From assembly GCA_030039895.1 (NCBI GenBank), contig JASHUR010000031.1, forward strand, positions 1-13,422: a stretch of 13,422 nucleotides of DNA. Reading direction: 5' to 3'. A program made the position numbers and the translations under genes. This DNA comes from Acidobacteriaceae bacterium (GTDB lineage Bacteria > Acidobacteriota > Terriglobia > Terriglobales > Acidobacteriaceae). Shown one piece after another: positions 1 to 6,282 of the stretch (position 1 is the first letter of the stretch; the number at the start of each line of letters is the position of its first letter). The notes beneath the pieces were generated by a model that saw nothing but the letters and a program-made list of their open reading frames with translations, did not search any database and was not told the DNA's origin.

Positions 1-18
1 CCGGAGATTGAGATTTTG

Positions 19-25
19 AAGGAGA
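19..25 (+). promoter_or_regulatory. Shine-Dalgarno of the TPR protein gene
   Basis: AAGGAGA ends 11 nt before ATG 37. It decides the start: an in-frame TTG at 16 overlaps it and cannot be served by it. Confidence 0.7.
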
Positions 26-36
26 GAAAAACCATC

Positions 37-1125
37 ATGCGTAAGACAAAACTCTGGCTAGCGTCGCTGATTGCGGCCCTGCTCGTCATCGCCGCCGCGC
101 CATCGCTTCTGGCCCAGGCCCCGGCTACCGCCAAGGTACATGGCCACGTCAATGACCCGCTCGGCATTGCCATGCCCGGCCTCCAGGTCAAGCTCAGCAC
201 CGACGGTCAAACCACCAAATACAGCTTTACCACCGATGACAACGGTGACTACAGCGGCTCGGGTGTCGCTCCCGGGACCTATTACTTCACCCTCTACAAC
301 ACGAAGAATCAGCCCGTCGATCAGATGCGCGACATCATCATTGCCGCCGGCGGCGACCAGGCAGTGAACTTTGATCTGTCACGGCCTGAGTACATCGCCA
401 AGATGAGCCCTGAGGAAAAGAAGGCGTACGAGGAAGCGAAGAAAGCCAACGAGGGCATCAACAAGGAAAACGCACAGATTAAGAACCTCAACGCCGACCT
501 CAAAAAGGCCCGCGAGGACAATGACGATAAGAACTATGCTGATGCTGACCAGCTCATGACCCGCGACACCACACTGAAGCCAGACGCCGCGGTTCTCTGG
601 GTCGAGCTTGGCCGTGCACAGGAGGGCGAAAAGAAGTTCCCTGAAGCCGCTACCTCGCTCCAGAAGGCCATCAGCGTCGATGCCGCCGCCAAAAAGCCCA
701 ACATGGACATCGAAGCCGCCGCGGAAAACACGCTCGGCGAGGTGCTCGCCACGCTCGGCAAGACGCCGGAGTCCCAGGCCGCCTATGAGGCTGCCGTCAA
801 GGACGACCCCAAGAACGCCGCCATGTATTACGGCAACGAAGCCATCATGATGGACCGTGCCGGCAATATTGACGCCACTGTCGCCGCTGCTGACAAGGCC
901 ATTGCGGCCAATCCCAACAACCCGATTCCCTATTACCTGAAGGGCAAGGCCCTCATCAACCGCGCCACGGTCGACAAGAGCGGCAAGATCGTCGCGCCTC
1001 CGGGCTGTGCCGAGGCCTACGAGAAGTACCTGGATCTGGCACCCAACGGCCCCTTCGCGAACGACGCCAAGTCCATCCTGGCGCAGCTGGGAACCAAGGT
1101 GGAGTCAAAATACCGGTCGAAATAA
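37..1125 (+). CDS. Exported carboxypeptidase-regulatory-like / TPR protein
   Basis: Predicted exported 362-residue protein. ATG 37 is chosen because a Shine-Dalgarno AAGGAGA lies at 19-25; the upstream in-frame TTG at 16 would sit on the wrong side of it. Residues 1-28 form a signal peptide (Lys/Arg start, hydrophobic core, LLAQA cleavage region). Residues about 33-110 resemble a carboxypeptidase-regulatory/CnaB-like beta-sandwich (VHGHVNDPLGIAMPGLQVKL, then GDYSGSGVAPGTYYF). Residues about 118-165 are charged and probably coiled coil (MSPEEKKAYEEAKKANE). Residues about 170-340 look like degenerate TPRs (LWVELGRAQEGEKKFPEAA; YYLKGKALINRA). It stands alone, ended by the terminator at 1150-1181. 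This combination is common in acidobacterial secretomes, but the function is unknown. I infer a periplasmic or envelope protein-interaction role. Confidence 0.85.
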   Translation: MRKTKLWLASLIAALLVIAAAPSLLAQAPATAKVHGHVNDPLGIAMPGLQVKLSTDGQTTKYSFTTDDNGDYSGSGVAPGTYYFTLYNTKNQPVDQMRDIIIAAGGDQAVNFDLSRPEYIAKMSPEEKKAYEEAKKANEGINKENAQIKNLNADLKKAREDNDDKNYADADQLMTRDTTLKPDAAVLWVELGRAQEGEKKFPEAATSLQKAISVDAAAKKPNMDIEAAAENTLGEVLATLGKTPESQAAYEAAVKDDPKNAAMYYGNEAIMMDRAGNIDATVAAADKAIAANPNNPIPYYLKGKALINRATVDKSGKIVAPPGCAEAYEKYLDLAPNGPFANDAKSILAQLGTKVESKYRSK

Positions 1126-1149
1126 GCTCCACTCTTCATCCCTCACAAC

Positions 1150-1181
1150 AAGGACGCTCCCAGCGAGCGTCCTTCGTTTTT
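1150..1181 (+). terminator. Rho-independent terminator after the TPR protein gene
   Basis: A perfect 10-bp inverted repeat (AAGGACGCTC / GAGCGTCCTT, 1150-1159 and 1165-1174) with a 5-nt loop CCAGC is followed by CGTTTTT at 1175-1181. It lies 24 nt past the stop at 1125 and separates this gene from moeA. The T-tract is only on the + side, so it should act in one direction. Confidence 0.9.
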
Positions 1182-1184
1182 GTC

Positions 1185-1190
1185 TACAAT
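1185..1190 (+). promoter_or_regulatory. Putative -10 element for moeA
   Basis: TACAAT at 1185-1190 matches the sigma70 -10 consensus at 5 of 6 positions and follows the terminator immediately. No convincing -35 is visible. Transcription would begin near 1197, almost on the in-frame GTG at 1198, so moeA could be leaderless or nearly so. This conflicts with ATG 1189 as the start codon; only one of the two readings can hold. Confidence 0.35.
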
Positions 1191-2433
1191 GCTGCTCGTG
1201 GGCTCTTCCGTTCTCAGTTACGGCGATGCGATGCACACGGTCGGCGAACACGCACTTACGCTGACTCCTTCAGTCCTTGAGTACGTTCCCCTCCTCGACA
1301 GCCTTCGCCGCATTCTTGCCGAGCCTATTCACGCAGACCGTGATCAGCCTCCCTTCGCCCGGTCTACGCGCGATGGCTTCGCCCTGCACTCTGCCGATCT
1401 CCCAACGGGCGCGCCGCTCGCCATCATCGGACGCCTCCGCGCCGGAGAAGCCTGGAACGGCCTGCCCCTTGCGACCGGTCAGGCCATCGAAATCATGACC
1501 GGGGCTCCGGTTCCAGCCGGAGCCGACTGCGTCCTTATGGTCGAGCACGCCACGGTTGAAGCGGCCGCAGGGACGCTTTCCGTCACGTCCTCACGCAGCC
1601 TGTTGCCGGGTGAAAACATCGTCCCTGCGGGCGCTGAGGCCCGCGCCGGAGACACCCTCGTCCATCCTGGCGTCCGCGTTGGCCCTCAGCACATCGCGCT
1701 CGCCGCTGCCTGCGGATACGCAACCGTCACCGTCCACGCCCAGCCGCGCGTCGGCGTACTCGCCACCGGCGACGAACTTGTCCCCATTAACCACCAGCCG
1801 CTGCCCTTTCAGATCCGCAACTCCAACAGCTATTCGCTCGCTGCGCAGATCAGTCGTTGCGGGGGCATTCCCATCATTCATCCGCCCGCGCACGACAGCC
1901 TTGAGGCCAGCCAGTCCGGCATTTGCGCCGCCCTCGACTGCGATCTGCTCATCCTCTCAGGCGGAGTCTCCATGGGGAAATATGACTTCGTCGAGCAGGC
2001 GCTCGCCAAACTCGGCGCAGAGTTCTTCTTCACCGGAGCACGTATCCAGCCAGGACGCCCCATCGTCTTCGGTCAGCTCGCTGCGCCTTCTGGAAAAAAA
2101 CTCCCCTTCTTCGGGCTTCCCGGCAACCCTGTCTCCACGCTCGTTACGTTCACTCTTTTCGCCGCGCCCATCCTTGGCGCGCTCGCCGGACAAACTAACC
2201 CCGGCCCGCACTTTGCTCAGGCCCGCCTCTCGCAGCTTGTTGAGGCCAGGTCCGGCCTCACGCGATTCCTGCCCGCATATCTCGAATCCAATGTCACCGG
2301 CGCAACCATCCGGCCCATCCCCTGGCACGGCTCCGGAGACCAGTCCGCAGCAGCAAAGACCAACTGCTTCCTCGTTGTCCCCGAGGACATCGCATACGCG
2401 GCCGGAGACGTCGCTACCCTACTTCAGCTCTGA
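1189..2433 (+). CDS. moeA: Molybdopterin molybdotransferase MoeA
   Basis: Inserts molybdate into adenylylated molybdopterin, the last step of molybdenum cofactor synthesis, in the cytoplasm. About 414 residues, normal for MoeA. Visible motifs: STRDGFAL with the conserved Asp near residue 62 (usually SAMDGYA), TGAPVPAGADCVLMVEH, the MoCF-domain stretch VGVLATGDELV near 190-200, SGGVSMGKYD near 257-266, RPIVFG, GLPGNPVST near 309, and a C-terminal beta domain ending LVVPEDI. A TTG at 1180 lies in the upstream terminator's T-tract and is unlikely. ATG 1189 or GTG 1198 both keep SYGDAMHTVGEHA, which I align to the SVEEAL-type helix of the family; ATG 1231 would cut it. There is no Shine-Dalgarno. 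moaC follows after 26 nt. The family call is firm, the exact start is not. Confidence 0.93.
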   Translation: MLLVGSSVLSYGDAMHTVGEHALTLTPSVLEYVPLLDSLRRILAEPIHADRDQPPFARSTRDGFALHSADLPTGAPLAIIGRLRAGEAWNGLPLATGQAIEIMTGAPVPAGADCVLMVEHATVEAAAGTLSVTSSRSLLPGENIVPAGAEARAGDTLVHPGVRVGPQHIALAAACGYATVTVHAQPRVGVLATGDELVPINHQPLPFQIRNSNSYSLAAQISRCGGIPIIHPPAHDSLEASQSGICAALDCDLLILSGGVSMGKYDFVEQALAKLGAEFFFTGARIQPGRPIVFGQLAAPSGKKLPFFGLPGNPVSTLVTFTLFAAPILGALAGQTNPGPHFAQARLSQLVEARSGLTRFLPAYLESNVTGATIRPIPWHGSGDQSAAAKTNCFLVVPEDIAYAAGDVATLLQL

Positions 2434-2445
2434 CGCGCCCGAAAC

Positions 2446-2451
2446 GATAAT
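2446..2451 (+). promoter_or_regulatory. Putative -10 element just upstream of moaC
   Basis: GATAAT (5 of 6 to the -10 consensus) ends 8 nt before the moaC ATG at 2460, and no Shine-Dalgarno is present. A transcript from here would start nearly at the ATG. No clear -35 was found. It could be chance in a short AT-richer gap, with moaC simply co-transcribed with moeA. Confidence 0.3.
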
Positions 2452-2459
2452 CTACTGGT

Positions 2460-2921
2460 ATGAAGAAGCTCTCGCATTACGACAGCAAAGGCCGCGCCCG
2501 CATGGTCGACGTCAGCGCCAAGCCCGCCACGCACCGCACCGCGCAGGCGCGCGCCTTCGTCGCCATGTCTGCCAGGGTGCTCAGGGCGCTGCCCGCCAAC
2601 CCCAAGGGCAATCCCCTTGAGATCGCGCGCATCGCCGGCATTCAGGCCGCCAAGCGGACATCGGAACTCATCCCCATGTGTCACCCACTCTCGCTCACAC
2701 ACGCTGATGTGACGGTAAAGGTCGTCAAAGGCGGCATCCGAATCACCGCCTCCGCCGCGACCACCGCGCCCACCGGAGTCGAGATGGAAGCCCTCACCGC
2801 TGCCTCCGTCGCTGCGCTCACGCTTTATGACATGTGCAAAGCGCTCGACAAGGGCATTGTGATCCGCGAAGTCCTGCTTGAGAAAAAGACCGGAGGCAAA
2901 AGCGGAGACTACACAAGGTAG
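2460..2921 (+). CDS. moaC: Cyclic pyranopterin monophosphate synthase MoaC
   Basis: With MoaA, MoaC converts GTP to cyclic pyranopterin monophosphate, the first stage of molybdenum cofactor synthesis; MoaC cyclises the MoaA product. At 153 residues it is full length and colinear with the E. coli protein. Conserved blocks: HYDSKGRARMVDVSAK at the N-terminus, IARIAGIQAAKRTSELIPMCHPL at 55-77, TGVEMEALTAASVAALTLYDMCKALDKG at 105-132, and GGKSGDYTR at the end. Lys49, Asp124 and Lys127 correspond to E. coli catalytic Lys51, Asp128 and Lys131. ATG 2460 is the natural start, 26 nt after moeA. Other cofactor genes (moaA, moaD, moaE, mog) are not in this window. The gene converges on egtD across a heptamer repeat array. 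Confidence 0.97.
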   Translation: MKKLSHYDSKGRARMVDVSAKPATHRTAQARAFVAMSARVLRALPANPKGNPLEIARIAGIQAAKRTSELIPMCHPLSLTHADVTVKVVKGGIRITASAATTAPTGVEMEALTAASVAALTLYDMCKALDKGIVIREVLLEKKTGGKSGDYTR

Positions 2922-2963
2922 CCGGCCGCCAACAGCCAGTAGAAGACCTTCTTCTCATCCAAC

Positions 2964-3047
2964 GCTCTTGCCTCTTGCCTCTTGCCTCTTGCCTCTTGGC
3001 TCTTGGCTCTTGGCTATTGGCTATTGGCTATTGCCTGTTGGCTATTG
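2964..3047. repeat. Heptanucleotide tandem repeat array, 12 units
   Basis: Twelve consecutive 7-bp units fill 84 bp. In order: GCTCTTG x1, CCTCTTG x4, GCTCTTG x2, GCTATTG x3, CCTGTTG x1, GCTATTG x1. Units differ from neighbours at one to three positions, and like variants are clustered, as expected from slippage or unequal exchange. The array fills most of the 120-bp gap between moaC and egtD, and its last unit covers the egtD stop codon (3042-3044). The unit is not a multiple of 3, so copy number changes would shift frame. All six frames stay mostly open, giving spurious reading frames. It is not a CRISPR: there are no spacers. Confidence 0.95.
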
Positions 3048-4028
3048 GCTCACAGCCAGATACACCCCGAACCACTCGTGCTCGTCCGTCCAGCATCGCT
3101 CCATCCTGAAGCCCGCCGGCTCCACAATCTCCGCAATGCTCTCCGCCGTGAATTTGTAACTGTTCTCCGTGTGAATCGTCTCACCCGCGGCAAAACGCGC
3201 CTCAAGGTCCAGCGCCGGGACCCGCACCGTCTGCGCCGTCACGCTCTCCAGATAAATCTCAATCCGCGACTCCGGCTCATTCCATCGCGCCCTGTGCCGG
3301 AACAGCTTCGGGTTGAAATCCGCGCCCAGCTCGCGATTGATCCGCACCAGCATGTTTTTGTTGAACTCGGCCGTAATTCCGGCCGCGTCATCGTAGGCGC
3401 GCAGCAACGTCTGCCTGTCCTTCACGTGGTCCGCGCCCAGCAGCAGCCAGTCTCCCGGCGATAGTCTGCGCCGCACCTCGCACAGCACATTCGTCGCATC
3501 TTCCGGCTCAAAGTTTCCAATGCTTGACCCGATATACAGCACCATCCGCCGCTGCTCGTCACACCGGATCTCAGCAATACCGCCGGTATAGTCTCCAACG
3601 CGCGGAGCCACGCGCACGCCCGCAATCTCGCTCTCCAGCTTTCTCTTCGCCTCGGCCAGCGCGGTCTCTGACACATCAATCGGAATATAGTGGACCGCTC
3701 CCTGCTTGTGCACGGCGGCCCGCAGCAGCAGCCCGGTCTTCGCCGCGGTGCCTGCGCCCAGCTCAATCATGGTCAGCGCGCTGTCGCTCGCGCATCCGGC
3801 GTACTCCAGAATCTCCTCACCGTACCTGGCAAAAATGCCGCGCTCGGTGCGCGTCAGATAGTACTCCGGCAGCCGCGTAATCGCCTCAAACAGCCGCGAT
3901 CCCGCATCGTCATAAAACAGCCACGGCGAAAGCCTCTTCGGCGTCGCCGTAAGTCCGCGATATACCTCCGCGCCCACCGGAGAGCCTGCAACCTCCGGTA
4001 TTGTCAGAATTGAGGAAAGAATGTCCAT
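3042..4028 (-). CDS. egtD: L-histidine N-alpha-methyltransferase EgtD
   Basis: SAM-dependent trimethylation of the histidine alpha-amino group to hercynine, the first committed step of ergothioneine synthesis; cytosolic. The 328 residues match the usual size of about 320. Motifs: LFYDDAGSRLFEAIT at 37-51, LPEYYLTRTE at 53-62, SAM-binding MIELGAGTAAKT at 87-98, GSSIGNFEPEDA at 167-178, and HTENSYKFTAE at 286-296. By alignment from memory with M. smegmatis EgtD, Tyr56, Asn172 and Glu288 match histidine-binding Tyr56, Asn166 and Glu282. It follows egtB by 12 nt, so the two should be one transcript. No strong Shine-Dalgarno precedes it (GGGCG about 9 nt upstream), and a stop-start TAATG in another frame sits at the egtB end. 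The stop codon lies inside the heptamer array. Confidence 0.94.
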   Translation of the reverse strand: MDILSSILTIPEVAGSPVGAEVYRGLTATPKRLSPWLFYDDAGSRLFEAITRLPEYYLTRTERGIFARYGEEILEYAGCASDSALTMIELGAGTAAKTGLLLRAAVHKQGAVHYIPIDVSETALAEAKRKLESEIAGVRVAPRVGDYTGGIAEIRCDEQRRMVLYIGSSIGNFEPEDATNVLCEVRRRLSPGDWLLLGADHVKDRQTLLRAYDDAAGITAEFNKNMLVRINRELGADFNPKLFRHRARWNEPESRIEIYLESVTAQTVRVPALDLEARFAAGETIHTENSYKFTAESIAEIVEPAGFRMERCWTDEHEWFGVYLAVSQ

Positions 4029-4040
4029 TGAGTACGCCCA

Positions 4041-5324
4041 TTAATTCACTTGGTTGGCCAGCCGCACTCCGCTGAACTGCCAGCGCGACGCAGGCGAGAA
4101 AAAATTCCGGTATGTGCTGCGAATGTGCGACGCCGGAGTCACCGCCGACCCGCCCCGCAGCACCATCTGGTTGACCATAAATTTGCCGTTGTACTCGCCC
4201 AGCGCGCCCGGCAGTGCCGCATACCCCGGATAGCCCAGGTACGCGCTCGCCGTCCACTCCCACACATCGCCGAAAATCTGATGCAAACCCTCGCCGTCCT
4301 TCGCTGCCGCCGGATGCAGCACCTCCGACTCCAGCAGATTGCCCTCCACCGGCAGCCCGCTCGCCGCAGTCTCCCACTCGGCTTCCGTCGGCAGCCGCTT
4401 GCCCGCCCAGCGCGCAAACGCGTCCGCCTCAAAATAGCTCATGTGGCACACCGGAGACGCCAGCATCTCCCGCAAATCCGCAGCGCCGCGCAGCGTAAAC
4501 ACCCGCCACTCGCCGTCAGCTTCAAACCAGTACAGCGGAGCCTTCCATCCCTGCGCGCGCACCGTGTCCCATCCTTCTGACAACCACAACTCCGCGCGCT
4601 CGTATCCGCCGTCGCGCATAAAGTCCAGATACTCCCCGCAGGTCACCAGCCGCGTCGCCAATGCAAACGGCTCCAGATGCACCTTGTGCCGCGGCTGCTC
4701 ATTGTCAAAGCAAAATCCTCTGCCGCCTTGCCCGATCTCCACCAGCCCGCCGTTATACTCAACCCACTTCACAGGCGGAACATCACCCGCGCTCGGCAAC
4801 GCGCCTTCGCGATACGCCGGATGCAGCGGATTCGACCAGAACGCATTCTTGATGTCGTATGCCAGCAGTTCCTGGTGCTGCTGCTCGTGGTGCAGGCCCA
4901 GCTCCACGCGCTGCGCAGCTTCGTCGCTCACTCCATCCTCGATCCACCGCTCCATCGCGGCATTCACATGCCGCCTGTATGCAAGAATCTCGTCCAGCGA
5001 AGGCCGGGAGAACGACCCGCGCAGCTTCTTCACCGGCTGGTCAGATACGGCGTTGTAATAGCTGTTAAAGAGCCAGTAAAAATCAGGATGGAATGGCTTG
5101 TAATCAGGTACGAATTCCCGCAGCAGGAACGTCTCAAAGAACCACGTCGTATGCGCCAGGTGCCACTTCGCCGGGCTCGCCTCCTCACATGACTGCACCA
5201 TCATGTCTTCAGGGGTAAGCGGCGCGCACAGCTCTTCCGTCTTCCTCCGCACGCTTCGGAAGCGCTCTGCCGGCCCGGAAAAGCGGTCGCCTGTACGCGG
5301 TTCCTCGATCAGACTCTTTCTCAC
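4041..5324 (-). CDS. egtB: Ergothioneine sulfoxide synthase EgtB (iron-dependent)
   Basis: Non-haem iron enzyme joining hercynine to a thiol (gamma-Glu-Cys or Cys) with O2 to give the sulfoxide conjugate. 427 residues in the usual two-domain order: DinB-like N-terminal domain (to about 170), then an FGE-sulfatase domain with RLPTEAEWE and a C-terminal RWQFSGVRLANQ. The iron triad is His58 (KWHLAHTTWFFE) and His146/His150 (HHEQQHQELL). RGSFSRP at 102-108 is also typical. Tyr89-Tyr90 (NSYYNAV) appear to match the Tyr pair recalled for the Chloracidobacterium enzyme. Start is GTG 5324-5322: AGGGAGA lies about 6 nt upstream, and the family N-terminus would be lost from the next Met at residue 41. 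It is first in the egtB-egtD operon, with a promoter at 5357-5385. No egtA, egtC or egtE is nearby. Confidence 0.95.
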   Translation of the reverse strand: MRKSLIEEPRTGDRFSGPAERFRSVRRKTEELCAPLTPEDMMVQSCEEASPAKWHLAHTTWFFETFLLREFVPDYKPFHPDFYWLFNSYYNAVSDQPVKKLRGSFSRPSLDEILAYRRHVNAAMERWIEDGVSDEAAQRVELGLHHEQQHQELLAYDIKNAFWSNPLHPAYREGALPSAGDVPPVKWVEYNGGLVEIGQGGRGFCFDNEQPRHKVHLEPFALATRLVTCGEYLDFMRDGGYERAELWLSEGWDTVRAQGWKAPLYWFEADGEWRVFTLRGAADLREMLASPVCHMSYFEADAFARWAGKRLPTEAEWETAASGLPVEGNLLESEVLHPAAAKDGEGLHQIFGDVWEWTASAYLGYPGYAALPGALGEYNGKFMVNQMVLRGGSAVTPASHIRSTYRNFFSPASRWQFSGVRLANQVN

Positions 5325-5330
5325 AACCTT

Positions 5331-5337
5331 TCTCCCT
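5331..5337 (-). promoter_or_regulatory. Shine-Dalgarno of egtB, supporting a GTG start
   Basis: Read on the minus strand, AGGGAGA lies about 6 nt upstream of GTG 5324-5322. No ATG is available nearby in frame, so this supports the GTG as initiator. Confidence 0.6.
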
Positions 5338-5356
5338 ATTAATTAAGAGTCGTACC

Positions 5357-5385
5357 GTTATCCTGTGTTGCCTCGTGCCCGTCAA
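5357..5385 (-). promoter_or_regulatory. Sigma70-type promoter of egtB-egtD
   Basis: On the minus strand TTGACG (5385-5380, 5 of 6 to the -35 consensus) is followed by a 17-bp spacer and GATAAC (5362-5357, 4 of 6 to the -10). The predicted start is near 5350, giving a leader of about 26 nt that contains an AT palindrome TTAATTAA (5339-5346) and the Shine-Dalgarno. No operator-like dyad overlaps the hexamers. Confidence 0.65.
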
Positions 5386-5553
5386 CCTCGCTCAAACGTT
5401 CCATCATACCGAAGACAAATGAACCCAATTCCTTATGGGATGTAATTGAGGCCTTGAGGTTGCACAAATCACGCGGTTCTGCGTCCCGTCGCTTCCTTAT
5501 GCCGTCTATTCCGGCAGACTCCTCCGGATCTTTGCGCGATACTTGTCATAATC

Positions 5554-6279
5554 ATGAAAACGCTCCGCCGCCTCGCCGCTCCGCTTATCGCCGCTGCTCT
5601 GTTCCTGCCTCAGATCCACGCGGCTGTGCCACTCGCCGGTCAGGACCAGTCTCAGGGCCAGTGGGTCGGCAACTCGCAGGACTTTGAGGCACACAGCGTT
5701 CGCGGAGACATCACCGCCATCTCCGGCAACAACATCACCGTCAAAACGGACGACGGCCAGACCTGGTCGGTCGCCACCAGCGCCAACACCCGTTTCCGCA
5801 AGCAGCGCGACCTCATCAAGATCAGCGACCTCCAAGTTGGAGACATGATCGCCGCCATCGGCGATAAAGACCCCAAGGCCAAAACCATCGGCGCAGTCTT
5901 CGTCATGGTTATTGACAAGCAGCGCTTCGAGCAGATGCGCGCCGACTTTGGCAAGACCTGGACTGCCGGCATCGTTCAGTCCATTAACGGCACCAACATC
6001 ATCGTCAAGCGCCCTGACAACGTCACCCAGACCGTCGCCGTCGACGAAAACACTGAGTTCCGCCGCCGCCGCGAAGACATCATCCTGCCCGACATCAAGC
6101 CCGGCGACCACATCACCGCGCGGGGCGCAATCAAGAACGGCGCTTTCCTCGCAACGGCCGTCACTGTTGTTCCACCCGGAGGCATGCGTCCGCGCGGCGA
6201 ATTCGGCCCGAGTCCCACATCCAGCCCAACACCCAACTCCACTTCCGGATCAACTCCCGCGACCCAACCCAACCCATAG
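5554..6279 (+). CDS. Exported protein with two DUF5666-like repeats
   Basis: 241 residues, predicted exported: signal peptide 1-24 (MKTLRR, hydrophobic core, IHA-A). The body has two homologous beta-rich repeats of the DUF5666 type, about 49-120 and 137-208. Each runs G-x-I-x-x-I-x-G-x-N-I, a V-x-x-x-T-x-F-R-x-x-R box (TRFRKQRDLIKI at 79-90; TEFRRRREDIIL at 167-178), then GD-x-I-x-A-x-G. The last 30 residues are Pro/Ser/Thr rich and probably unstructured. Function is unknown; small OB-like folds are plausible, and I infer a periplasmic or envelope role. There is no Shine-Dalgarno; GATACT at about 5538-5543 is a weak -10 candidate. It leads a run with the receptor-like gene 3 nt downstream and the VWFA gene after that, and is divergent from egtB. 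Confidence 0.82.
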   Translation: MKTLRRLAAPLIAAALFLPQIHAAVPLAGQDQSQGQWVGNSQDFEAHSVRGDITAISGNNITVKTDDGQTWSVATSANTRFRKQRDLIKISDLQVGDMIAAIGDKDPKAKTIGAVFVMVIDKQRFEQMRADFGKTWTAGIVQSINGTNIIVKRPDNVTQTVAVDENTEFRRRREDIILPDIKPGDHITARGAIKNGAFLATAVTVVPPGGMRPRGEFGPSPTSSPTPNSTSGSTPATQPNP

Positions 6280-6282
6280 CCT

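Noticed and set aside
1556..2620. 354-residue + frame across moeA and into moaC
   Set aside because: Composition is Ser/Arg/Pro rich with no family motif; it is a shadow of moeA, whose frame carries all MoeA motifs.
2941..2952. AGAAG-AC-CTTCT inverted repeat after moaC as a terminator
   Set aside because: Only 5 bp with a 2-nt loop, weak pairing and no T-tract.
2964..3047. Heptamer array as a CRISPR or iteron origin
   Set aside because: Units are contiguous with no spacers, and there is no replication gene or AT-rich unwinding region nearby.
2982..3464. 160-residue + frame starting in the heptamer array, apparently with a Leu/Trp-rich hydrophobic segment
   Set aside because: The hydrophobic stretch is simply the translated heptamer repeat, and the rest is antisense to egtD.
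5386..5553. Divergent intergenic region searched for a + promoter, small gene or RNA
   Set aside because: Apart from the weak GATACT near 5538, no -35/-10 pair, hairpin or coding frame was convincing.
5506..6111. 201-residue minus-strand frame opposite the DUF5666-like gene
   Set aside because: No motif or start context; the plus frame has the signal peptide and the duplicated domain.
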